Shown in pieces: positions 41,936 through 53,800 of a DNA stretch of 64,000 bases. Positions within the stretch are counted from its first letter, which is position 1, and every line of letters starts with the position of its first letter. Below the pieces are notes generated by a model, which did no database searches, had not been told where the DNA came from, and saw only the letters and a program-made list of their open reading frames with translations. Origin of the DNA: Nissolia schottii. Its lineage: Eukaryota > Streptophyta > Magnoliopsida > Fabales > Fabaceae. The stretch lies in contig QANU01068893.1 of the NCBI GenBank assembly GCA_003254905.1, positions 111,750-175,749 on the forward strand, written 5' to 3'. The position numbers and the translations under genes are program-made.

Positions 41936-42466
41936 TAGTTTAGTCCTTATGGAAAACCACGCTTATTTACATGACATAAAAAATCATTTAAATAAATTTT
42001 CAATCGCTAAAAAATCACAAAATTTGATCTTTGTGCTTAATAAATTACAAATCTCAGTTTTTGCCCCTAATACCCAAAGATACGTTAGATGAAAAAGAAA
42101 TGCATGATCAATTATTTGCAGCCAATCCTAAGACGAGTATTTTAATGATTTAAGGTTTTTTTTGGGATGGAAAAATTAAAGTTTTTTTTTTCTTTTTTGT
42201 TATATTGAAAGATCAAGAATCAGTAAGGTAATGAATTGCTTCACTTCAGACATGTTTTGCTCCACATTTGACACAACAAAAATAAATGTCAATTATTGTA
42301 CTTAATTTTGATTGAGAAGGTTCAACAGAAACACATTTCACCAAATAACAAGAGTTCCCCCATCACAAAAATGCTGTGTACCCCCATTGTCCACGCTTCA
42401 CATAACTATCAGTAGGCAATATTATATCGCAAAGGTACCATAAAGTCAGCAAGTTTGGGGAAATTC

Positions 42467-44330
42467 TTATACAACAAATCGGTAGGTCACATATCTGCCT
42501 GCAGTTTCACTTGGCCGGATTATCTTAACAACTTGTCCACGCTTCAGTCCATAATATCTAGCAACAGGATCAGTCACCTGGATTCTAGGAAGCTGAGGAG
42601 CACCCGATAAAGATTAGGGACGAAGTAAAATGTCAGTATGTGCAGAAATTGTAGTAGAATGCTAGAACTACTGGATAAGTACACACAGCATTTTATCACC
42701 CTCCAGAAAAGGTCGACACGATAAAGAAATTCAAAATCCCCATGGACAAGTGAAAGGAAATCTGAGAAACTTTACTGGAGGAAATGAACATAAAAAATGC
42801 TCCATTTGCATGAAAAACAATGGAAGCTAATTTTAATTTTCCGAACTATTTAACTAACACCAAATTTATATTGGGTTCAAAACTTGATTGGACTCATGGA
42901 AGCAAGAGGCTGGTCCTACAGACACAAGTCAGTAAACAGGTACTTTCAATTACCATGGATGGTATATTTTGATCCAACAAGCTAGTTAAAAATATTAATA
43001 TGACTATGATGCATCCTTCCACTTGTATAACATACAGATTAAAATCTATATTTTTGCTCTAAATTATATTTTTATAGCCCTAAATTAACAGCTTGGTTTT
43101 TCTGCTGCTTAAATGTATTCCCAAATGATATTGTTGAGAAATAAATTCTGATGGAAATTGTTTGGCATACAACAAAGGCTAGAGCATAATAGTCAAAATT
43201 TAACATACTGACCTGAGTTTCTTTCACAGTATATCTCTCAAGCAAAGTTTTCTTTTCTGTGTCAGTCAGTATTTGATGTTCAGGGACAAGAACGTGCTCT
43301 TTTATGTTGACCAGCAGTTCTGATTCCTGAATCAACAATTGTTCTTAGAAATTGTAAATACATATGAAGCATTAAGTTAAAGACAACACTTGCACAGATA
43401 CCAAATTTCCAGCCCGACCGTAATGAATACAAAAGGAAATTACCAAAACAAAAATCTTATCATCCATTGGAAAGTACAAAATAATCGAATAATTGTGGCA
43501 AATATAACTTTTGCAGATATATCTCGACCAAAGTATTCAACCATTAAGATCAAAAGTAAAGCCTATTGGTAAATGTGAAACATGACCTTTTGAAGCAGCT
43601 CCCACAATAATGGACTGCTTTAATTATCTCTAAACTTACAAAATATAACTATACACAATAGCAACAGTTTAAATCAGTGTTCAACCCAGCATATCTTTAA
43701 CCGTAAATAGTATTCTTTTTTCCATGTTCAACACTTATACTACTTTTCTTGTAAGAATCATGTAATGTGATATTGAATCTCAGAAAGCAAGATGCTTCAA
43801 TTCAAACAATGATGAAAACTGAACCATTAAGATACTTATGCAAAAGCTGACCTGGAAAACATCCACAATGAATTTGGGAGCAATTTCACTGACACAAGTG
43901 CGAGCAAAGGGTGTTAAGTTCTGTTGAACAACCAAGATCGCCCTGAAAACATTTTCAGAACTCATGCGGCTGGTATAAGTCTTGATGGTCTTGACACCAA
44001 CCTTAGCTTCATCAGGAAAGAAAACATAGATCTGGTGTCTCCAAGACTGGTTAGTTAGATTAGGGATGCATACAACCAATAAATGATTTATTGAGAGAGG
44101 ATAAAAAGGTAGGGATGGGGATACCTAACCTGATCAGAGGAGTTGTCTTTCTTAGCTTTGCTGATGATGAGGTCTTCCCTCTTCATGTTGTCGCCATGTT
44201 TGCTCTTGAACTCGTGTTTGGACATGTTGATCTCGAAGTCCCCAACAAGGTAACCCCTGTCCCTCAGCATCTGCATCACCGTCTTCCTGATTCTGTAAAG
44301 CTTTGTGATTTCCTCCTCCGAAACCACCAT
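42467..44330 (-). CDS. NRPB5: RNA polymerase subunit RPB5 (copy 2)
   Basis: Second, inverted copy of the gene at 2915-4778. Exons on the minus strand: 44330-44130, 44031-43852, 43326-43213 and 42592-42467. Splice sites and phases match copy 1 and the deduced 206-residue protein is the same as far as I can read. No stop or frameshift is seen, so both copies look able to work. Introns differ by only a handful of bases (for example one difference in about 155 bases of intron 3; about four in 300 around intron 2). The leader, minisatellite and upstream flank differ much more, so expression of the two genes could differ although the products do not. Confidence 0.93.
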
Positions 44331-44855
44331 CCTTCCGCCTCCTCTCTTCACCAACAACAAAAACTACCTGAACCAGTCATAGATACAGTGCACAAAACAT
44401 GAGTACAAGTTAAAGATGTGCGCAGTCCTTTTGGTTTGGTTTCAGAGGAAAATCCCGACCAAATCAAACCAATCAGTTTGCATATATAATCAACCAAACA
44501 GTTTGGCTTTGTTTAAGAAACCGAACCAAACCAAAAAAGACTCTAATAAGCTTGGCTCAACTAGGTTATTACGTTTTTTTAACACAAAAAAAATAAATAA
44601 AAGAGGCAAAGATTCAAGCCATTCTCATACAGTTCAAGATACCTGATAACACATACATTACATTAGGATTTCCTAACCATGTCACTAACAGATTAAATAT
44701 ATAACCAAACACGGCTCATTCGCTCTTATAATACTCATACACAAATTAGAATCATGAGATTTTTTCAAATGTTGACCTTATAACCAAATAACAAACTAGT
44801 TCCAAAGGAAGCCATGGTTTCTAGAAACCTTGGAGGGACAACAGAAGCAGGACGG

Positions 44856-44918
44856 TTAAGTAAGTATTGATCGCAATAGCTAGTAGGCTAATAGCTATTG
44901 CGATCAATACGTACTTAA
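44856..44918. repeat. Long hairpin in RPB5 copy 2 leader region
   Basis: A 27-nt arm at 44856-44882 and its complement at 44892-44918 pair with a single mismatch around a 9-nt loop; the core is ATTGATCGCAATAGCTA. It lies inside the putative 5' UTR intron of copy 2. Copy 1 keeps only a shorter version. Confidence 0.85.
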
Positions 44919-45768
44919 TCGGGAAGATGTCGGCTTACCAAGGGGGAAGATGTTGGCGGCTACGGAAGCTGTGCAACTCACACTCTCAGACGACGAGAGC
45001 AACGACAGAGAGCCCAGCAACGACGGGTGCAGCAACTGAGAGGGCAGCGACGAGGGGCAGCGACGAGGGGCAGCGACGAGGCGCAGCGACGAGGGTGCAG
45101 TGATGACGATAGAGCAGCGACGAGGCAACGGCAAGCACCGAGAGAGAACTGAGTGAAATTGGGTGGCTAGGGCTGAGAGCAGTGAGCACCGGGGTATTGG
45201 GATAGGGCTGAGACTTGGGTAATGGGTAGAGTGAAATTGGGTAATGGATAATGGGTAGAGTGAAATTGGGCTTAGTGAAATTGGACCGTGAGTGAAACTA
45301 TTCAGAAATCTGTTATGAACTTAAGAATTCAATTTCTTTCATTCTTGCGATTTCTTACAATGAAATGAGAAAAAAAATAAAAAATGCATAACAGTAGAGC
45401 ATATGGGCCAGATCGGGTGATTTGAGGCTAAATTCAAACCTAGTATGAATGAAAATTGAATTTTTTGTTGAATTTTTTTAAAATCAGACCCAATTAAAAT
45501 CGGGTCCAATTCAACCCGAATGCTTCAAGCCGATCCAAGTTGACAGACTGGACTGGGTTATGAACACCACTATTATATGGGTATGATTATGTTATTCCTG
45601 AAGCAATATTTATATGAGCATATACAATTTTTTTTTCCTCAAAGTAATCATAACCTCAACAAAATCAATTGATGTTTTTAGTATAAGTTAAGAAAAACAA
45701 CTCGCAGTAGAAACACAGGTCCTAAGGGTATTCGCTGTTGTTATTGCAGGGAAACGAACTTACAATTT

Positions 45769-46522
45769 TTTTTTGGTAGGCAAAAGGGCTAAAGCCCAAA
45801 GAAAGAAACAAACAACAAACAAACTAGCCTCTACGAGGCCACGCAAACTGACTCAAATCATTCAACAGAAGAGGGCGAGTAACCGCAGGCGCTGTGTCAA
45901 AGTAAGAAACATCAAAGGAAGGTAGGCTATGACTTAGATGAGTAAGACAATCTGTAACACGGTTGGACTCTCTGAAGATGTGTTGAAGTTGCACCACCCA
46001 ATTCTTTGACAACAATTCACGAATACGATATATGATCGGGGCAGCAGGATGCAACTGATTATGACAATTATGTATAAGCTGAATAGCACTCTGAAAGTCA
46101 CAGTCGACCTGCACTTGTTGGAAACCACCTTACCAAGCAATATTAAACACATGCAAAATTCCCCAAAGTTCTGATATGGTAATGGATGTTAAACCTAACT
46201 TAGCCAAAAAACCTGAAACAAAACTCCTTGATTCATCTCTGATCAGACCCCCGCAACCTGCACTACCAGAACTAAGCACAAATCCGTCACAATTCGCTAC
46301 CACCCACCCAGGTGAAGGAAAATGCCAACAGAGGTAGAATGAGAGTATGTATGGACTGGAGGAGAGTAGTGTTTGAGCTTCAATCCAAAGGTAAACCAAA
46401 TATCACCAGTACCAGGGGAAGAATTATTAAATATAAAGTCATTTCGGGCATACCAGAGAAAATGGAGGCCAAGCCGAAAACGGAGCCCCATTCTTGGTTA
46501 TCGTACCAACCAAAATGACGAC
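45769..46522 (-). mobile_element. 5'-truncated L1-type LINE, RNase H region
   Basis: A LINE 3' end with oligo(A) tail (T run on the plus strand at 45769-45774) and a 10-bp target duplication CTTACAATTT at 45759-45768 and 46523-46532. Minus-strand frames encode an RVT_3-type RNase H domain: PGWVVANCDGFVLSS, GCGGLIRDESRSFVSGF, ISELWGILHVFNIAW, then QVDCDFQSAIQLI and FRESNRVTDCLTHLSHS. An in-frame TAA at 46130-46132 interrupts this domain, and upstream text FLWYARNDFIFN is in another frame, so at least one stop and one frameshift are present. The left copy of block B lacks it, so it inserted after the duplication. Confidence 0.88.
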
Positions 46523-46620
46523 CTTACAATTTATGCACGCAGAACCCTGTCATGGGCTTGACTCGTTTCAGCCTGCTAATTTTCCTGTGCCACCATATTC
46601 ATTTTCAGCTAAAAAAACCC

Positions 46621-46917
46621 CCTTAATATGACATTATTAATTATATAATTTAATGTGATAAATTAATATTTTTTAATTTATTATTTATAAAGAGATGCAT
46701 TATAATTTATAAGTTTAAATAGTCCACAAATCTCTAAACTTCTTATAAGTTGACTTTTTCAATGATTTCACTGATTAAAAAATTATTATCATATAGAATA
46801 TGAAATGATAACAACATTTGATAAATTTAGTTATAAAAATGATCAAAAATAGATAAATTAAGAAGCACATGGTATTTATTCCACAAGATATTTATCTCAT
46901 GGAGTATTTAAGCAACC
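46621..46917 (-). mobile_element. Foldback MITE-like element, copy d
   Basis: The fullest copy of the family. Read on the minus strand it starts GGTTGCTTAAATACTCCATG and ends TGTCATATTAAGG. It includes the central part that copy b lost. It belongs to block B and so predates the duplication. Confidence 0.55.
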
Positions 46918-47443
46918 ACTAAAAAAATATTATTATGACAACTCAAGAAATACTATGCTATTGGGATTGGTTTGGTGAAAGATTTAAGTATTATATATTA
47001 GCTCTTAAGATTAAATTTAATTGAATATAACTTTTTTAATTTTTGAAGTGAAAAAACCCCCCTCAAGAAACACTATTATTGTGTTTAAAATGAAAAGGTC
47101 CAATTAAATATTGTTTTTTATATAAATTTTAAAAAAAATACTTTTAATTTTGCTACAAGAGGTTTTGTTTGGTGTGACAGATAATAGAATAACAAGCCCT
47201 TGAACAAGGTTTTAAGTTCGAGTATTAAGGATAGAAAAAAATTAACTTTAAAAGAGTTGAACATTTTAAAATAATTTAATTGGACTCATCATATTAAGTA
47301 GAGTCTATTAAGTTTAAGATATCGGTAATTTAAAAAAAATTAATATCTTAAAGGATTAAAACTTTTGTTTTAGCGAACAATAATAGAGATTAATTACCAA
47401 TGTTTTTGATCACCTACTGCCAACTCTAACCTACATTATACAA

Positions 47444-47843
47444 AGGCCAGAGGTATGCGTTTGATGGGTTTATTTCAAAAATATTGAACCGTACACTGTT
47501 TTCCTCTTCCGGTTTTCTCAATAATATTGAGAGTTTTTCCATGATCGGAAAAACAAAAAGAAGAAAAATAACACACAAAATAGATTGGTCAGCGACAGCG
47601 TTGTTTGCCCGCCACACCCAATTTTACGAAACCCTCCCCAAAACCCTACATCTCCCTCTCTCCTCACTTCCTTCCCTCTCCACACTCTTCACTCAAATTT
47701 TCAAATTGCATTTTCCGTTTGTTTCTCGGGAAAACAAAGAATACCATTAAACGAAAGACGGTCTTCAATTTTCTCACTCCTCCTCCTCTCAAGTTTCAGT
47801 TCAAGCTAGCTGCTGCTTCTAATTGTGGGGCTTCCCAATCAAA
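47444..47843 (+). promoter_or_regulatory. NUP155 promoter and leader
   Basis: Follows the right edge of block B. A telo-box AAACCCTA stands at 47641-47648, preceded by CGAAACCCTCCCCA. The next 100 bases are pyrimidine-rich (CTCCCTCTCTCCTCACTTCC), typical of a leader. The proximity of the duplication edge means that distal NUP155 control sequences may have been replaced. Confidence 0.5.
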
Positions 47844-50800
47844 ATGTCGTGGGAGGACGAGATTGTGATGCGTGATGTCACGAATGCGGGTCTGGTCGTC
47901 AGCGATCGCATTGGTCGCGAAGTTTCGTCTCAGTTCGACCTCGAAGAATCTCTTGAGGCATCCAGATATGCTAGCCACCCTTATTCCACTCACCCTAGAG
48001 AGGTATCTTCTATGCTTTTTGTTTTTTCTTTTTTTTTGGTTTTTAACCTCTCATAAATGAGGGTTTCAAATTGTTGCTCTTAGGTTTATCTCTATACGCT
48101 ATGTTTTTGTGTGATGGAGGCAGTTCTGATATTTGGCATGGGGATCCCCACAGTATGCATAGCCACAATGAATGTTCTGGAGGGGAGAACATAAGATAAT
48201 TATTGGCTGATGTGACATAACTTACAATTTCTTCTCATGTGAAGTGTTTTATCTTCATGTGAAAACTCGTAGTCTACGCTTATGTGTGTATATTTCAATG
48301 GAGCGTAATAACTAATATCATAATGACAACGTGCATTAGTATGTCTGTTAGTGTAATTACGAGGGTTGGGGGTTTAGTTTTATTCTATTTCTCCAACTCA
48401 TGGGGCTTCATTTGATTTGGTTTCAGTGGCCTCCTTTAGTTGAGGTAGCCAATACCCGGGAGTTGCCTCCTGTTCTCATTGAAAGATACAATGCAGCTGG
48501 TGGGGAAGGAACTGCTTTTTGTGGAATATTTCCCGAAATACGCAGGGCATGGGCATCTGTGGACAATTCCTTGTTTCTTTGGCGTTTTGATAAATGGTAA
48601 GTACTACTTTGAAGGGTTATTATTAATTGAGTTTAAAGGCAGAAATTAGAGGCATCCCTTATTCATCTTTAAAGGAAATATGTCTTCCTGGATTTTTTTT
48701 CCCATGTGGAGTTGCCTCCTGCAATTTTTGTTTGCCAGGCATATTTTAGCAATTAAAGGAGTTCATTTTTATTAGTGAAATATCCTTTTCCGCCTTATTT
48801 ATACCATATAAAAAAATATAGTTTTTTTTATTTTTTTATCCTTTTACGTTTCAATGGTTTGCATTTCTGAAATTAGACCCTCATAATTATTTTTGGTTGA
48901 ATTCTTACTAGGATATTTTTGGTTGGTTCTTACTTAGTAGTATTTTAAGGCTTTAAGCTTTTAGTTTAAGTAATTACCATGCTTTTTGTCTCTCTGAGCA
49001 TCTGTTTTTAACCCCTAGATTTTTCAACTGTCTCTGCTTATAATTATTTTGGAACTTCTAACTTTAACCCACAAAACATTGGGTATTAACGGATGCTGGC
49101 GTTAACAGGATTTAGGCAATGCTGTCGGTTTTACTGGACTAATAATTGATTTAGTCGTTGTTGTATTCTCATTTAAAATCTTTAAAACTATTTATAGAAC
49201 TCGTATTTTCATGTGCTGTGTAGCTTCTAATTTAATGTTGCTGTTTACTTAGGGATGGCCAATGTCCTGAATATAGTGGGGAGGAACAAGCTATTTGTGC
49301 TGTTGGTCTTGCAAAATCAAAACCTGGTGTTTTTGTTGAGGCTATCCAATATCTTTTAATTTTAGCAACGCCTGTTGAGGTATTAACCATTTATGTTCTG
49401 TTGTTTTCCAAGGACTTGGGTACTAAAGTATTGCTCCTCTGAACTAGTTCTTATTGCTATATGCGGAATTGCTTATTTTGTACCAGAACATTATTTTATC
49501 TCTGTGTCTCGTTCATACTAACAGTTCTTTTGACCTGATTGAATGCTTTCCCTTCAGTTGTTGAAGTATGGTATTTCTTTCCTTTCTTGAAGTCTTCTAT
49601 TGTTTGGCTCTGTGTGTGTGCGTGCTCTTGAAAGTACCATACATTGTCAGTTATCAAGCCTAAAGTAGCTGCTTTCCATAAGATTTTCAATTTGGCTTTG
49701 ATAAATATCACATGCACTTTAGTTAGCCTTATTTACCTTGTTTTCCTCTGATAAACAAATATTTTTGTTACTAAAATGGGATAAAATACTAATACATTCT
49801 CATGAAGATGAATGCAAGCCAAAAACAAATATGATCGAAGTAAAAAGGTCCTTGAATCCTCTGGTACATTGATTAGATCCTAGAGGAACCCCTGCAAAAA
49901 GTCCAAAAGCTGAATAACATAGTTCAAAAGCTGAAAAAATGCGGAATAGTGTCTGAATTTTCCTATTAGCAAATGCCAAGTCAAATGTTTGTTTGGATGT
50001 TGAGGCACTACGCCTGCTATTTAGTTAGATAGCAAACAAGGTATTTTAATTATCCTCTGTATTCTTTTGCAAAATGTTCATATATTTAAACTGATGGTTT
50101 TGTTAGATACTTGATATTACGTTGCTTCGTACTTTGGTATGACAAATTGACAATACATTATAAGATCTTTGTTATTCATCAACAAAAGATTTTGCATGAC
50201 GTGTTTCCTGTGAATCATGACCATTATGTTCTTTCCATACCTCATTTTGGGAGCAGTATTGTTTCTTACCACTCTCTTTTTATCAGTTGATTTTAGTAGG
50301 CGTGTGCTGCTCTGGAGGAGCAGATGGCTCAGATCCATTCGCAGAAGTAACATTACAGCCATTGCCGGAGTATACAGTACCATCTGATGGGGTTACCATG
50401 ACTTGTGTGGCCTGTACTGATAAGGGCCGCATTTTCCTTGCTGGTCGTGATAGCCACATATATGAGCTTCTTTATTCAACTGGTTCAGGATGGCAAAAGC
50501 GCTGCAGAAAAATCTGCCTTACTGCTGGTTTAGGAAGTGTAATTTCAAGGTACTTTGTGCTTTTGAATCTTTTAGTTGTATACAAGTTGCTAACTATGCT
50601 GCTTGATTTTGTCTGATTGAATTATTTTTTTGTCTTTAAAGTTATAATTGTATGTGTTTTGTAAACGTTATAGAAATCACCTCATCTTAAGTGATAGATG
50701 TTGCTTTTTGCTAATTCCTAAGTTATTTAATCGTAGCTGCTATTTGCAGATGGGTTATACCAAATGTATTCAATTTTGGAGCTGTTGACCCCATTGTTGA

Positions 50801-53800
50801 AATGGTTTTTGATAATGAGAGGCAAATATTGTATGCACGAACTGAAGAGATGAAGCTTCAGGTGTATGTTCTGGGATCAAATGGTGATGGCCCATTAAAG
50901 AAAATTGCTGAGGAAAGGAATCTTGTCAATCAGAGGGATGCACATTATGGAGGTAGACAACCTGCTGGATCAAGAGTCTCAAGTCGATCACCAAAGCCAT
51001 CTATTGTTTGTATCTCGCCTTTATCTACTCTTGAATCCAAGTGGCTACATCTGGTCGCTGTTTTATCAGATGGCAGAAGGATGTACCTCTCTACCTCTCC
51101 TTCTAGCGGTAATTTGACTGGGTTTAACACCAACCAATACAAGCCTAGCTGTTTAAAGGTTGTCACGACGAGGCCTGCTCCTCCTTGGGGCGTTAGTGGT
51201 CTCACCTTTGGAGCCATGGCTCTTGCTAATAGACCTCAGAATGAGGATCTTTCACTTAAAATTGAGGCAGCCTATTATGCTGCAGGAACTCTTATCCTTT
51301 CTGATGCATCACCTTCGACTATGCCCTCTCTTCTTGTTTTGAACAGGGATTCAGCTACCCAATCATCACCGTCAGGTAATCTTGGCACAAGTTCAAGGAG
51401 TTCCCGAGCATTACGGGAATCTGTATCTTCTTTACCAGTTGAAGGGAGAATGCTTTCTGTGGCAGATGTTTTACCTCTGCCTGATACTGCAGCTACTGTG
51501 CAGTCTCTATATTCAGAAATTGAGTTTGGTGGTTTTGAGAGCTCAGTGGAATCATGTGAAAGGGTGTCAGGCAAACTCTGGGCAAGGGGAGATCTTTCAA
51601 CCCAACATATATTGCCAAGGAGGAGGATTGTTATATTCAGCACTATGGGCATGATGGAAATTGTTTTTAACAGGCCACTGGACATTCTAAGGCGGCTATT
51701 AGAGTCCAACTCTCCAAGATCGGTTATAGAAGATTTCTTCAATCGCTTTGGTGCTGGTGAGGCAGTTGCTATGTGTTTAATGCTTGCTGCAAGAATAGTG
51801 CATACTGAAAACCTTATTAGCAATGTTATTGCTGAGAAGGCAGCTGAAGCTTTTGAGGACCCAAGAGTTGTTGGAATGCCTCAACTTGAAGGTAGTAGTG
51901 CATTATCGAACACAAGAACTGCTGCTGGTGGTTTTAGCATGGGCCAGGTTGTTCAGGAGGCTGAGCCTGTCTTTTCAGGCGCACATGAAGGGCTCTGTTT
52001 GTGTTCGTCTAGATTACTTTTTCCTTTATGGGAACTTCCTGTAATGGTTATAAAGGGCAGTTTAGGTCCTTCAGGTGCTTTATCTGAAAATGGGGTAGTT
52101 ATGTGCAGACTCTCTGCTGGTGCTATGCAAATCCTTGAACACAAAATCCGATCTTTAGAAAAATTCTTAAGATCTAGAAGGAATCAGAGGAGGGGACTTT
52201 ATGGCTGTGTTGCTGGTTTAGGAGATCTAAGTGGTTCGATTCTATATGGTAGTGGTTCAGCATTAGGTGCTGGTGATCGAAGTATGGTAAGAAACTTATT
52301 TGGTGCGTATTCCAGAAATATGGAATCTAATGGTGGTGGAACAACTAACAAGAGGCAACGGTTGCCATATAGTCCTGCAGAATTAGCTGCCATGGAGGTA
52401 GGGTTACATTAAGACTTTCATACGTGTTTTGATATGTTTTAATTTATTTGTTTAGTTTCTCACTTAGGTTTGTTGCTACAGGTGAGGGCTATGGAATGTA
52501 TTAGGCAGTTGCTTCTTAGATCTGGTGAAGCCCTCTTTCTGCTTCAACTTCTTTCACAGCATCATGTCGCTCGATTGATTCAGGGATTTGATGCTAACCT
52601 TCAACAGGCATTAGTTCAGTTAACATTCCATCAATTGGTTTGTTCTGAGGAGGGTGACCGTTTTGCTACGAGACTTATATCCGCGCTAATGGAGGTAAAC
52701 CCTTTTTAGGCAAGCTGTGTACGGAACTTCATCTGTGAAAACTTGAAAAGCTTATGCATTAATAACTTAATATAGTTTTCTTTCTTTTTTCTTGAATAAA
52801 CTTTTGTATCTCCCTTCTATAATTCTGAGTTTTATTTTATATTATGCATTGCTCCAGTATTATACTGGTCCTGATGGCAGGGGGACTGTAGATGATATTA
52901 GCAGGAGGTTAAGGGAGGGGTGTCCAAGCTACTATAAGGAGTCTGATTACAAGTTTTTCTTAGCTGTGGAAGCTCTGGAGAGAGCTGCTGTGACGATAGA
53001 TGATGAGGAAAAGGAGAATCTTGCGAGGGAAGCATTTGATTGCCTAAGTAAAGTTCCCGAGGCTGCAGACTTACGAACCATTTGCAAACGTTTTGAGGAT
53101 TTAAGGTATCTTTTCTTTCTTGCTCTTTTCATTTTCATGGCAAGTATCATCATTTCTTTTCTTGGCCAGTGATTGGAGAATCTGAGTAAAAAATGTACTT
53201 GCCAACTGCAGATTTTATGAAGCTGTAGTTCGCTTACCTCTTCAAAAGGCACAGGCTCTCGATCCTGCAGGTGATGCTTTTAATGATGAAATTGATGCTA
53301 CTGTCAGAGAACAGGCACTTGCTCAGCGTGAACAGTGTTATGAGATAGTTATTAGTGCTTTGCGGTCTCTGAAAGGTGTCACCTCACAGAAGGAATTTGG
53401 CTCTCCCATCAGATCTGCTGCTTCACATTCTGCTCTTGATCCTGCCTCTCGGAAAAAATATATATGTCAAATTGTTCAACTTGGCATCCAATCTCCTGAC
53501 AGAATTTTTCATGAGTATCTATATCAGGCCATGATTGATTTAGGTCTTGAGAACGAGTTGTTAGAGTATGGAGGTCCTGATTTGTTGCCCTTTTTGCAAA
53601 GCGCGGGTCATAAACCCATACAAGAGGTTGCATGTTGTTTCTTTCTCTTCAATAATTTATTAATGGATTGGTGTGCACTTGGTTAAAGGGCACATATATG
53701 GTCTGTTGGAATTTTGATTGTATGTTTTCTGCATGCAGAACCTAAACATGAGCCATAATTCTAATGTTTCTTGGAATTTTTTCCCCCTAATTATTTACAT

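Larger units (their letters stand above)
38586..41944. other. AT-rich intergenic DNA with SINE fragments
   Basis: No gene is seen. Contents noted: SINE-like fragments at 39031-39160 and 40555-40615, a (GA) run near 39915-39935, words shared by small transposons (TTTAGTACACCGAATAAGATAAG-like text near 38860), and foldback element copy c at the right edge next to block A. The 81-codon frame at 41459-41704 has no similarity I recognise. Confidence 0.5.
41945..45701 (-). repeat. Inverted duplication block A, right copy
   Basis: Reverse complement of 1548-5305. It holds RPB5 copy 2. At its outer end, about 20 bases separate it from block B', whereas on the left side A and B are far apart and in the other order. 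The leader minisatellite is shorter here and the hairpin longer. Confidence 0.92.
45722..47443 (-). repeat. Inverted duplication block B, right copy
   Basis: Reverse complement of 6015-6902, continuing on both sides of a LINE fragment (45769-46522). The join is clear because the leader-like words of the left copy (TTTCCCTGCA, CAATAACAACA) lie on the far side of the LINE. It ends about 400 bp before the NUP155 start. Confidence 0.85.

Noticed and set aside
41945-45701. Idea that the second RPB5 copy is an assembly artefact
   Set aside because: The copies differ in the flanks, minisatellite length, hairpin and a LINE insertion with target duplication, so they are two real loci, though orientation still deserves long-read support.
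51275-51823. 182-codon minus-strand frame within NUP155 exon 5
   Set aside because: Antisense to a long conserved exon, with no independent evidence.
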